Shown piece after piece: positions 34,496 to 46,086 of a stretch of 64,000 nt of DNA (position 1 is the first letter of the stretch; each line of letters starts with the position of its first letter). Made by a program: the position numbers and the translations under genes. A model generated the notes under the pieces. The model was not told the origin of the DNA. It saw only the letters and a list, made by a program, of their open reading frames with translations, and did not search any database. Source of the DNA: Zopfochytrium polystomum (taxonomy: Eukaryota > Chytridiomycota > Chytridiomycetes > Chytridiales > Chytridiaceae); assembly GCA_025765615.1 (NCBI GenBank), contig JAIVFJ010000028.1, positions 186,001 to 250,000 on the forward strand, given 5' to 3'.

Positions 34496-34648
34496 GTCGG
34501 GTCCGTCGATTGATTTCTTTTCTTTTTTTTTCTTTTCTTTTTTTCTTCTTTTTTTCTTCGCATTTATCCCCCAATACATGACGTCACCACCCAACCCACT
34601 TGAAACTCCGACGCGCACCGTTCACTGCACAACCACCCAACCCGCTCA
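34496..34648. promoter_or_regulatory. Divergent promoter FIS1/DNAAF4 with CCAAT and CRE-like site
   Basis: A CCAAT pentamer (34,571-34,575) is followed closely by the palindrome TGACGTCA (34,579-34,586), a full ATF/CREB-type site, 63 bp before the DNAAF4 ATG. A T-rich tract lies nearer FIS1. The site could act on either gene. Confidence 0.5.
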
Positions 34649-34836
34649 ATGCCAATCGTCGTCAAGGAGCTCGAGTTCTCTGAAACAGATGCTCTGGCGT
34701 TCGTTACCGTCTCGCTCAACGGCGTCACTCCCGGAAAGGCCGACGTATACTGTTGAGTGGCAAGATTGTTTCGTTCAGCTCATGATCGCATCCTGACCTT
34801 GAAACCTAACTGTTCAAACACTTTTCGATCGTTACC

Positions 34837-34868
<32 letters not shown>

Positions 34869-36617
34869 TAGGCAACGATGCGTACGTCAAGGTAAATTTC
34901 CCGCCGTTCCTGTTCGAGGCAGACTTATTTGCGCTCGTCGACCCCGACGCCTCGACGGCTGTGGTGGGCGATGGCGCCGTAAAGCTGACATTAGCAAAGG
35001 TTTGTGACACAATGTGTGCAAAGGTTTGCCAGCGGCAAAATCGTGAACCAACTCGTTCTCAGGTGGAAACGGGCTTGTGGAATCAACTCCGACCGTCGGA
35101 TATGACCAAAGAGGACCTTCGAAAACGACGGCAAGAAGCGCAGGATCGTGCGCAAGAAAGAGCAAAGAGCGTAATGTTGCTCACGTTTTCGGCGGCGGCA
35201 GAGTCGGGCATCTCACTTGAATTGAACAGGCGCAAGAAGAGAAGGCGAAAAGAAAGCAGGAGGAGCACTACAAACTTGTGAAGCAGCAAATCGAAGTTGA
35301 ACGGGCTGCTCGATTGGAAATTGAAAATTTGAAGAAACAAGAAGCGGAGCGGTTTGAGGTGCAGTCTTAAGGTACACTATTATACCGGTTGCAGCTCACA
35401 TCGCGATTACTTTCGGGTGAAGTCGTCCATAAGTGAGTGGAAAAATTCTCTGAGTTCAACCCAGCAGGTTCCTGGTCAGCATCAGGCCGATCCTGTCACT
35501 CAAGATGTTGAGGAAGAGGACATTCTTTTGGACTCAACCGTTGGGCGCATTGACACTGTCGTCCGAAGCTCGGCAAATCAGCAGCGGGTAGACTCGAAAA
35601 TTTTCGAAGACGACCACGACTCTGGTAACGTACAGCCTGCCTGGTTGAATAGGAAACAAAGGTGCTGAATCTTTGAAACTCTGCATCTCGTAGAAGCGAG
35701 TGAAGCTGAATTCACCGAAGAAGAGATGGCGATGCTGAAGCAGAAAGTTGAGCGTCAAATGAAAGGTAATCGGAATGATGGTTCGCGCCAAACACATGAA
35801 ATCTCAAGCACATCTAGCAAAGTTCAAATCACAGATTAGGCCTCCACCGCGACAGTCGGCCAACATTGTTGTAACGTTTACGGATCGTGGGGCGCTTCCG
35901 ACGCCTGTAGCGAGGGAGAGCGAAGACGGTTTGCAGCAATTGACGACTTGAACAGCACTGATTTTTCGATTAAAGCAAAATGGAAGGTCCGGATAAATGA
36001 GGCGTACGTTAAAGACGCACAAACTAGATCAGCCCTGGTGGAGGAGCCTTTGGACTTGAACGAAAAGAATCGTGAGCTCTGATCACTTTCCATTACGCGT
36101 ACTCAAAATGCCATTGTCCAGCAATCTTTCTGAAGGACAAAGGAAACGCGTTCCTGAAGCGCGGTGACTTTCAAGGTGCAATCAATGCCTACACGGCTGC
36201 GTTAGACCTAGATGACTCGCAGTACACGTAAGTTCTGCCTCTTTACTTGTGTTTCTTTGCTTTGGCTTTGGCCATTTAAAATTTTTTCTCAACTCAACCC
36301 TCCAAAATTACCGTTCATCCAGCTGCTTCTCCAATCGGGCCATTTGCCATCTGAAGCTGGGCAATTTCAAGGCATGCCATGAAGACTGCTCTGCATCGAT
36401 CGAGCTTGTTGCGGCCGGGCGCACCGCCACCAATAACCTCACCCCGGACGAAAAGCAGCACCTGGCCAAGATGTACGCGCGGCGAGGGGCGGTCAGTGGA
36501 ATGCAGCAAGAATGGAAGAGCGCGGAGGACGACTACTTGCAAGCTCTAGCGTTGGACCCGTCGAACGAGGCGCTCAAGCGGGACCTGGAGGAAATTCGCA
36601 ACGCGAAGCGTCCGTAG
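34649..36617 (+). CDS. DNAAF4: DNAAF4/DYX1C1 dynein axonemal assembly factor
   Basis: DNAAF4 is a cytoplasmic co-chaperone needed to preassemble axonemal dynein arms. MPIVVKELEFSETDALAFVT starts a CS/p23 domain. Intron 1 (34,762-34,871) joins ADVYC to NDAYVKVNFPPFLFEADLFA, and V-G-D-G-A-V-K-L-T-L completes the fold. Charged helices follow (TKEDLRKRRQEAQDRAQER). The C-terminal TPR part reads FLKDKGNAFLKRGDFQGAIN, CFSNRAICHLKLGNFKACHE and MYARRGAVSGMQQEWKSAED. The stop is at 36,615-36,617. This gene is tied to motile cilia, so its presence implies a flagellated stage. Intron 1 has a C31 run abutting its 3' splice site. Confidence 0.88.
34838..34868 (+). repeat. Poly-C run of 31 forming the pyrimidine tract of DNAAF4 intron 1
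   Basis: The run is immediately followed by TAG and the exon GCAACGATGCG. It thus replaces an ordinary mixed pyrimidine tract. Confidence 0.9.
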
Positions 36618-36674
36618 CAGGTTCAGGTGGTGGGGAGGGCGAGAGCAGGAATACAGGAGAAGAGGAAAACAGGG

Positions 36675-36825
36675 GACAGACCGACAGACAGACCGACAGA
36701 CAGACCGACAGACAGACCGACAGACAGACCGACAGACAGACCGACAGACAGACCGACAGACAGACCGACAGACAGACCGACAGACAGACCGACAGACAGA
36801 CCGACAGACAGACCGACAGGCAGAC
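36675..36825 (+). repeat. 12-bp minisatellite, unit GACAGACCGACA
   Basis: About twelve near-perfect units lie between the DNAAF4 stop and the CtIP start codon. The 12-bp period keeps three of the six frames open in each direction, producing artificial CRSV or TDRQ repeats that should not be annotated as proteins. Confidence 0.92.
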
Positions 36826-36857
36826 AAGCCGCCTGGCTCCAAAGATAAATAATACAT

Positions 36858-39470
36858 ATGAGCGCCGCAAGATCGAGCGGCGCTGCCGCCCGCAACAGTG
36901 CGAACGCCAGCGGCAGCGCGAGCACGACGAGGGCCTCGGGGCTTGCAGCAGCACCAACGTCGACGAGCCGGCCCGCCAACGGCACCGCATGGGCGTCGTC
37001 GTCGTCGTCTGCTTCTCGCGCCGCAGCGACCGCGGCCGCCGCGGCCGCGGCCTCCCCATTTACAGCTCCCCAGCCGCACGTGGGTCTGCAGCGCGTGGGC
37101 AGCGGCGCCAGCAGCAGCAGCAAGGCTGGTGGCGGCGCCAAACAACAGTTGCATCAACAACAGCATCTCCAGCAAGCACCGAGCGCCATCACGCCGATCG
37201 ACAAGAGCCGGTCGTACCCGCTGCTGCAGCTCCAGTCGCATGATCGCGAGTCGCGGGCGTCTGCAGCGACGCCGACAACTGCCACCCCCACCAGCAACTC
37301 TTTCGCGACGTTTTTGGACGGACTGCGACAGGCCCACTGGAAAGAGGTGGAAGGTGAGGCCGGGGCGTCGCGCGCCGTGGGACATTTACGCATGGGCAAG
37401 TCATATGCTGAGCGAAACCCTTTACGTTCAAGATGTACGAGCAGAGTGCGCCGTGGAGGTTTCACGTCTTGAATCGGAGCGGGTGCGCTTGCAGCTGAGG
37501 GTCACGGGCTTGGAGAACAGGATCCGGACCATGAGGTCCGCATTCGTGATGCCCAGTGATGACAACCCCAAAAATTAACCTTGCAATGCTCCTTCTCCCC
37601 GAAAACATCAAGGCAGGAGAAGAACAGACAACCGTCGCCCCAAAACGTTGGGCAGCTGTCGCAAGCGCAAGGAGGTAATTCCGGCGACGCCAACCGCCTC
37701 CTCGTCGAGCGCTTGATGACAAACAACGAAAAGTAGGCTTCGTTTTCCTTGACGCGCCGGACGCTTGGCGCAGCTGACGCCGCAAACCTCGCAAAAAACC
37801 CAGACTCCTCAAAAAGCTTGCAGAGGTGAACCGTCAGCGGGAGGTTGAGGCTTCCAGCTTCCGCTCGTCTCTCAAAGAGCTCCAAGACGACAACGATGCG
37901 CTCCGCATAGAGTGCGCCAAAGGGACGCAAAAGGTGACAGCGTTGACCCGGCAGCTGGAAAACGCCCGAAAGCGGATTTCAGGAATCTTTAGCGACGTGG
38001 AGATCGTCGGGATGGACAACGACTTTGGGGAAAACCAGAGCGGTTTCGATGGTGAGCAGGAGAATGAGAGAGAGAGCCTTCGTTGCGTCCGGCTTGACTT
38101 TCTTCCACAAGAAGGAGACTCTCCGACAACGCCGAAACGACGACGTATCAGTAATGAATTGTAAGAGCCATCTTACCCCTTCAGTTTGTTTGACCTTTTT
38201 TTTTCAAAGCTCGTCTGCCGCGCAGCAGATAAAAATTGAAGATGTGAGTAGGCCAGATTGCATTGCTTTCCTGTGATCCAACGCAACGTAACAAATTTTC
38301 TCCCGTAGGACGGATACGTGCGCAAGGTCCGCAATGCTACGATTTCGTCCCCCGCGTTCCCAAATTAATCAACTCATTTTTCCATGTTCCGCCCACCCAG
38401 GTGCTTCAGCCCTCCAACTTTGACTCTACGACACCGCCGCGCAGGCCACCAAAGTCCGCAAAGCTCGAAACGGACGGCACCGACGAGTACCACAGCGGGC
38501 CGTCCATCCTGTCGTCGCCGTCGTCCATCTCTCTCCTAGGGCCCGGCACCCCGCGGATCTTCACTCCGCGCGCGGCGCCGGGGTCTGTGGCCCGCCCGAC
38601 ACCGCGTCCAGAACCGGCGGCGGCAGCGGTGGCGGCTGGGCATGACTCTCCGGACCGTTTGCCACCGCCGGAACAGCAGCGGTACGGGCCGGCGGCAGCG
38701 GCGGCGGCGCCCAAAGTGTCGCGGCAGGGGTCGCAGAGGGAAAAGGCGGAGGTGCGGAGCGTCGCGTCGGACCCTGTCGGCGCGGCGAGGCCTGGCACAC
38801 CGGGAGCAGGCGGCGGGAGCGAGAGCAGCGGTGGCGGGAGCCGCGACGGATTCGCGCCAGCGAGCGGCGTGGGGCTCGTTCCGCCGAGATCCGCTCCGGT
38901 GAGTTCAAGCGCCATTGGTCCGCTTTGTTTTAGTGGGTCGAGTTCCGGGCGGTTGGGGTGCAACTAACTGCTTTGTCAAAACTGACTTTTCCGCCCTTGC
39001 TGCGTCCAATTCCAAAGCCCCATCGAGATTTGAGACAGCACAAGTACGAAGAGGTCGTGCGGCAGAAAGACAAGAGGCGGCAGCTTCATGGCAAGAGCTG
39101 CCCTTGCTGCGCGGATGTGCGTTTCTTCTTTCCCCCGGACCTCGATGATGCAAAACGTTTGGCCACTGACATAACATTTAATTGCCCTGCCCCCCCTCGG
39201 CAATAGTTTTACGCTGCTGCTGGCGATGTTCCCCCCATCTTGGAGCTGGGCCAAAAGGCGGATGGACAGACTCACGTTAATCAAGTTTCTCGGCACCGAG
39301 AGAGGTGGGCAAGACCAAAGACTCCTCCTGGGTAATTCACGAGGCTCACATTGCTTGTGGCGCATTTATATTTTTTACTTCTTTTTGGGTTAAAAAAATT
39401 CGATTGTCTGTTAACTCACATTCACTCTAGGTACTGGAACGTTGGATTCCCAGATTCGGTTGAAAACTAG
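36858..39470 (+). CDS. CtIP/Sae2/Ctp1-type activator of DNA-end resection
   Basis: The family activates the Mre11 nuclease at double-strand breaks. The start MSAARSSGAAARNSANASGS begins a low-complexity N-terminus. It is followed by an N-terminal coiled coil (CAVEVSRLESERVRLQLRV at about 37,450 and EVEASSFRSSLKELQDDNDA at about 37,850), a basic PKRRRIS patch, and a Ser/Pro/Gly-rich middle. The C-terminus is diagnostic: LRQHKYEEVVRQKDKRRQLH, GKSCPCCAD, after an intron VNQVSRHRERW, and P-P-G-Y-W-N-V-G-F-P after a final GTAATT..CTAG intron. CxxC and RHR motifs are intact. Stop TAG at 39,468-39,470. Phosphorylation sites exist but were not assigned. Confidence 0.85.
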
Positions 39471-39690
39471 TTGTGCTCAAGGCGACTTGACCCATCGCGC
39501 CAGAACTCGGGTTTGCGCATCCTTTTCAGCAACCACCACACATAAAGTACACAAGAAAAAAATCGAAACCGCAGAAATCGTCCCCCCGCCCAGCCCCTAT
39601 GCTGCCTAGCCCGGCGTGGAAAGTCTTCGTTCGTCGATGAGAAAATCCGTTTTGCCAAGTTTGCTTTCCTTTTTTTCTTGCACCCCCCTT
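39471..39690. other. Convergent 3' region, CtIP and SCOC-like genes
   Basis: This 220-bp stretch between two stop codons shows no coding exon and no clear repeat. Confidence 0.4.
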
Positions 39691-41060
39691 TCATCTCCGC
39701 GCAGCCTCCGCCATTTCAATTTTCCGAGTGTTCGCCATCAAGTTCTGTATGTACTTCCGCAGTATTGCGTCTTCGTCGGCGAGGTGTCTGTACTCTACTC
39801 GGACGGTCTCGGTTCTAACGATGCTGTCTGTGTGTTTTCAAAAAGGGGGCGCAAAAGAAGTGGAAATTCGTATTTGGTGGGGTCAGCGACTTTGGTTTTC
39901 TTTTCTCTGTGTGGGAGATGGGGCAGCGAAAGACCAATGGATGCACAAACCTCGAAGGGCATCTTGCAGGTCAAAGATCTTGCTGTAAACGGGTGGGCCC
40001 GGGAAAGTCAGCGTGTGTGGCACAATGTACCAGAAAGGAATAGGGCAGAAATAACTTACGTTAGCAACGCCTCCCTCTCGGGGTCGTTTCCTTCAATAGT
40101 CCCGTCCCCAGCAACCCCGCTTGCAAGCCTGTCAAACAGGCTCGCTCTTACGGTGGTCCGTGTCCGATCGCTCGAATGAATTACCCCCGCCGGTGCGGCA
40201 GATGAGCGGCCGGGGACGCTGGATGAGCCGACCGTCCTGCTGGTCAACGAACCGGCGCCGTTGGCGTGAGCAGCAAAGGGTCCGTCGGAAGAGAGCGTCG
40301 AGGGCGGGGGTGTTGAGGACGTTGGTGACGACGACAGCAAGAGATCGAGGCCCTGCAGGTTCTGGAAGACGGAGGACGCATGGATCGGTGCGGATAAGGA
40401 GGAGGAGGATGACAATGTCGACGACGACGACGACGAGGAAGGGAAAGACGAGGCGACGGAGGCGGGCGGGGTCGAGGTGTCGATGAGGATGGAGTCGAAT
40501 ATGGAATCGGTGGTGGTGGTGGTCGATGGGGGGGGTGCAGGCTTCTGTAGTTTCGGCGGCTGCCGCGATGATGATAGTGGTGGTGGCGCCGCCTTTGTCT
40601 GCGCCTCGGCCGCTCGGGCCGGGCGGCTGCTGCTGGTGTAGGGGTTGTGGTGGCTTGGGGCGGATGACTGGAAGGATCGGAAGAAGGTCGACGACGAGAG
40701 GGATGAGAGAGATGACGACGACGAGGAGGAGGAGGAGGAGGAGGAGGAGGAGGAATGCGGGTGTGAGGTCGACAGGCGGGAGCCGGCCAGAAAGAGCGAG
40801 GACAAGGGCGGCGATTCCGAGGGTGGGGTTGGCAGAGATGACGTCCGAGACGGAGGCGGCGCCGACGAGGCGGATGGGCCGCCGCCGCCACCACCGCCGC
40901 CGCCGCTCTTGGCGTAGCTGCTACTGCTGCTGCTATTCATCACGCCGCTGCTACCGCCGGCGCGGGGCTGCTGGTGCGGAAGGGTAGGCGGCGGAGCCCG
41001 TTGGAGATGCAGTCGGCCAGCACCGCCCGACGACGACGACGACGACGACGAGGCCATCAT
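39691..41060 (-). CDS. Ser-rich protein with C-terminal SCOC-like short coiled coil
   Basis: Exon 1 (start at 41,060; a second ATG follows directly) encodes about 330 residues of Ser, Pro, Thr and Gly runs, ending GNDPEREALL. A GTAAGT intron leads to a mini-exon K-I-F-D-L-Q-D-A-L-R (about 39,968-39,999). A third exon gives TETVRVEYRHLADEDAILRK and YIQNLMANTRKIEMAEAARR, then stop at 39,691. The last part resembles the SCOCO/DUF2205 coiled coil of SCOC, an Arl1/Arl3-linked Golgi protein, especially the E-N/D-x-x-L-x-x-Y-I-x-N-L-M signature. The long Ser-rich head is unlike animal SCOC. Function inferred weakly. Confidence 0.6.
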
Positions 41061-41359
41061 TCCCCTTTTTTTTCTTTTTTTCCCTTTGTCTTGTTCTATT
41101 TTTCTTTTTTTTTTTACCTACCCAGTTTTGAAACTGGTTCAGGGTTGGCAGGTAAAGCTGGTTCGGACGGCTGGCGAGCACAGGCAGACAGACAGACAGA
41201 CAGGGAAAGGAGGGGGTGTCGAAGAGGGAAGGAAGACAGAGCGACGGAGACGGAGACAGAGACAGAGATATATATACAGAGGCAGCGAGAGAGTGAGAGA
41301 GAGAGAGAGAGACAGAGAGAGAGACAGAGAGAGAGAGAGAGCGAAAAAGTATTATCACG
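41061..41359. repeat. Divergent promoter with poly-T and (GACA)/(GAGA) microsatellites
   Basis: A T-rich block at 41,065-41,115 and purine microsatellites at 41,185-41,345 occupy almost all of the space between two head-to-head genes. Promoter elements for both must lie in or between them. Confidence 0.6.
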
Positions 41360-42677
41360 ATGAGCGTCTGGTCGACCATCGCGATCGCGGTGCTGCTGCC
41401 GTACGCGCTCAACTGGCTCGCCGGCTTCGTGCGCAGCCGCTCTCAGCAGGCGGCGCAGGCGCAGCAGCAGCAGCAGCAGCAGCAAGGCGCACAGCCGGCC
41501 GTGAGGCGCGGCGACATCCCGCTGACGCAGGCCGAAAAGTTCTGGATCGGGGCGCTCACGGTCGGCGCCATTGCGCTCGTCTTCCTGAGCGTCTCGTCTC
41601 GCGACACCGACATCCTGCAGACCTGGAACGTTGCCGTCGACTCGCCGACGTTCCTGGTCCGCAACCGGTACCGCGAGTACATGGCAAAGAGCTTTCCCGG
41701 CTGGACAGAGGACGGCAACTACGGCGCCGGAGGCGAGACCCAGCCGCCGCCGCCAACGTGGTCAGCCGACGACCTGGAAGAAGTCCAGGCCCTGGCAAAA
41801 CTGTACCGCTCGCTGCGATCGCAAGAGTCACGCCGGCTGTACCAGCTCGTCGGCCACGACGCCTTTGTCGACTGCAGCTGGTGCACGACCGGCGCGGACC
41901 ACCTCGTGTTTCTGATGCCGCAGATGGGCCTCGCGTACACGACCGCAATGGCCGTGTTCGGTCTCGCCACTGCCGCCTTTTTGAACGCTCAGCGCCGCTC
42001 GTGGTGGCGACTGACCGTCGGCGGCGCCCTCGCGGCCGTGCTGGTGGCCGAGCTGGCCGTGCTCTACGACGGGATCGACTCGCTCGACGAGGCCACCAAG
42101 GAGCACTACCTCAACGCTCCGCAGCTGAGGGCCTTGCGCCAGCTCGCTTTCGCTTTGATCGCAGCCGGCTTTGCCGCGGCCTTGGTCCTGCTCAAGAGCG
42201 GGCGCGGCCTCTTTTACGAGCATTCGCCCGAGCAGAAGCTGCTCAACACGCTCCAGCTGCTTTCCGAAACGCGCATGCGGCTGTACGGCACTAGGCAGGT
42301 CCGGACTGCCATGATGAACGACGCGGGCCTGCGATCGAAAATGATCAAATACGGTTCGAAGCGACAGGCAAAAGTTGACTCGGTCAGCAAGGATCCTCAG
42401 TACAAGGTACATTTGCTAAGCTCAGCTTCGGGCTTAATTTCTGCTCAACGATTTCTCCCTTCCCGCGTTGCTTCAACCCCAGTCCTTGCAAGAAGAAACC
42501 AAGACCGTCCATGCCCCCGTGTACTCGGAAGTGCTGAAAGCCAGTTTGCAGCAAGCCACAAACTTCCTGCGGTCTGCGCACTTGGAGGGTTTCATCGGAG
42601 TGGATTTGTTTGGGGGATCCGAACCCGAACGACGGGTTGCAGGCGATGACTCGGGAGAAAGTTCAGGCGAGAACTGA
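41360..42677 (+). CDS. Uncharacterised multipass membrane protein
   Basis: Not assigned to a named family. The 5' exon starts MSVWSTIAIAVLLPYALNWL, an N-terminal membrane segment, then a Gln run. About four more hydrophobic segments follow: FWIGALTVGAIALVFLSV, LAYTTAMAVFGLATAAFL, GGALAAVLVAELAVLY and LAFALIAAGFAAALVLL. The loop before segment 3 contains FVDCSWCTTGADH, a C-x2-C pair, preceded by a NRYREY helix. The last exon after a GTACAT..CCCAG intron begins SLQEETKTVHAPVYSE and ends at TGA 42,675-42,677. Overall topology and the C-S-W-C loop suggest an organelle membrane protein; a localisation is not claimed. Confidence 0.7.
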
Positions 42678-42734
42678 GCGAAGGCGAAAAAAAAGCAAGG
42701 GACAAAAAAATACAGTACTACGTTAAAGCACCGC

Positions 42735-44076
<1,342 letters not shown>

Positions 44077-44109
44077 CGAGGAGGGTCGAGGAGGGGCGGT
44101 GGAGGAACA

Positions 44110-44111
44110 GC

Positions 44112-44143
<32 letters not shown>

Positions 44144-44173
44144 ACGAAAGACTGACCGAAAGAAAGAAAGGAG
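44110..44173 (+). repeat. (GAAA)n microsatellite in TRM8 5' flank
   Basis: GAAA repeats with one interruption lie 34-97 bp upstream of the TRM8 start (minus-strand gene). Confidence 0.85.
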
Positions 44174-44574
44174 GACAGCTCCACATCGACACAAAACTGC
44201 AAGTTCGCACAACCTTTGCCTATTCCCCAACTGAAACTGTTTGCAGGATGGCTGCACGCAATGAGCACCGTTGTTGCGGTAAAGTCTCCAGTCGATAATT
44301 TACGATTCACGAACAAAGGTCGAAGGTTCTTATGATCAAGAGGAGGATACATACGAGGCTCGAATGTCATGTTGCCTGTGCAATCAGCCTCGTCGCAGAC
44401 CTAAAACTTGTCGTGGTCGACAGAGAGCTTGGTGACAGCGCGTCTGTCTCACGCCTGTTAGAGGCAGACAGGTGGGAGGTAAGGTTTCAAATTGTTCCAT
44501 TTAATACTCGGGCACGAAAACATTTGTTGTCACCCCAATGTACAGTGTCCCGCCGACCATGTTGCTTTGTTCGG

Positions 44575-45450
44575 CAGGTTACTATCGGGGGCAATGAGTA
44601 CTTTGGCATTGTCACTCGCTGGGTGGACAATTACTTTGATCTTCATGCTCGCCTGTCTCTTGACGATGAGTATCTGGCCAGGATGCAACATGTGTTTCAA
44701 TTAAGCCCAATTTGGGTCTTCTTGAGTTTGGCCTTGGAGTCCACTTCTCGTTGGCAGAGGGGGATGTGCTGCGTGCAGGAGAACCTATGTCAGCAGATGA
44801 GCGTTGTGAATGCCTGTATTCATCGCTGGTGGGCCTACTCAATTACACTGCAGTGATAACTTGCCCGGACATTGCACATTCAGTCAGGGAACTATCGAAA
44901 TTCCTGGCCTACCCCACCATGGACCCTTGGCGGTCCGCCATCCATGTGCTCAAAGGAACTGCCACTCTGGGATGTTCCTTCCACCGCTCTGCACCCCTTA
45001 CCCCAACTATCTATACCGATGCCTGTTTTCCGTCGGGGCTGGCAGGCCAATCAGCTGGCGTTCCTGTTGACAACCCACCATCGCCACTTCCACCTGTGAG
45101 GCTGAATATGATGCGCTGTCCGATGGAGGGAGGGAAGCTCTGTGGCTGAAAGGCTTCCTAGAGGAGTGAGGGGTTGCCAAACGTTACTATATGGCAACCA
45201 TTCGAACTGCTGAAAAAGAGCAGGGCAACCCTGACTGGCTCTGTATTCACGGGGATAATCAAGGTAGTCTGGCTCTCGCTACTCGCCAAGTCAACAATAA
45301 TCTCTCCAAGCATATTGCCTGGACCTATCATTGGATTTGATAAATTCCCGGCAACAAAGGGTTCTATTAGAATACTGTCCCACCACAGAATGCTGGCAGA
45401 CATGGCGGAACTCAGCAAGAGGCACAAGACAGACTTGAACCTATTGTGAC
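44575..45450 (+). pseudogene. Copia-type reverse transcriptase/RNase H fragment (element B)
   Basis: Several frames add up to the end of a Ty1/Copia pol: a degenerate W-V-D-N-Y block near 44,620, YSSLVGLLNYTAVITCPDIA near 44,820, and RNase H pieces (I-H-G-D-N-Q-G-S-L-A-L-A-T) near 45,250. Frameshifts and stops break it, and the upstream pol domains are absent. It runs into a purine-rich tract and TGTTAACAG at 45,568, a likely 3' LTR start. The same stretch is duplicated at 21,900-22,240. Confidence 0.7.
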
Positions 45451-45591
45451 GGTCACTTATCGTTCTCACAATGCCCATGGGGAGAGCCAGCCACCGCCAA
45501 TGCAGACCTGGGTGCTGGCTTGCGCTATTGACAAATACTCCAAGTATTAAGTGGAACAGAAACCCAGTGTTAACAGTTTTCCTCCTCTTCT

Positions 45592-45899
45592 TGTCAGGAA
45601 CAGGGCAGGACAGGGCAAGGCAGACAAGGAACTGAGAGGAGTGATGATTGTATTGGAAACAATAATTCACTTGAGGGATGGGACAGGTCCCCCTTCCCCC
45701 TTTTATACCTCTTGAGAGTGTTCCTTGTCAAGACTCAAAGAAAGTTCCAGAAAGAGCAATTAGTAATACAATGATACCAATGATACCAATGACAACAAGA
45801 CAAGTCAGGAAAGCAAAGAAGGTTCCAGAAGGTTCCACAAGGTTCCATGAAGGAATGTTCTAGAAGGTTCCAGAGGTTTCCAGAGGGTGATTCATAACA
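45592..45899 (-). mobile_element. Solo LTR, family A copy 1 (308 bp), HSE-bearing
   Basis: On the minus strand it runs TGTTATGAATCACC..GTTCCTGACA. Flanks CTTCT (45,587-45,591 and 45,900-45,904) form a perfect 5-bp target duplication, and the uninterrupted paralogous site exists at about 22,195-22,230. It holds 13 phased pentamers (45,817-45,881), ten of them perfect nGAAn/nTTCn, a separate three-unit HSE (45,739-45,753) and a TATAAAA box (45,711-45,717, minus). No internal retroelement sequence adjoins it. Confidence 0.9.
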
Positions 45900-46086
45900 C
45901 TTCTGCTCAAGCAGATAATATAGGAGAGCAACTATTTGTGGGAGTTCATGCTTGCACTTCTGTGTTGTTGTTCTTGTCGTTCTGAAAGGACGACTTGTCA
46001 GAGAAAAATCAATAGAGAAAAAGTCAAAACAACAGAGAGTTTCCGCCACCGGGGAAATTCGATTTGCATCGTGAGAATTTCCCACA

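Noticed and set aside
36660..36830. CRISPR-like array
   Set aside because: Direct repeats are contiguous with no spacers; it is a minisatellite in a eukaryotic genome.
36623..37141. Large minus-strand open frames of CRSV/SVGL/CLSV repeats
   Set aside because: They are produced by the 12-bp minisatellite, whose period is a multiple of three, and by shadowing of CtIP exon 1.
40244..41060. Additional frames opposite the Ser-rich exon
   Set aside because: Low-complexity mirror frames (Arg/His/Pro); the Ser frame alone joins to the coiled-coil exons.
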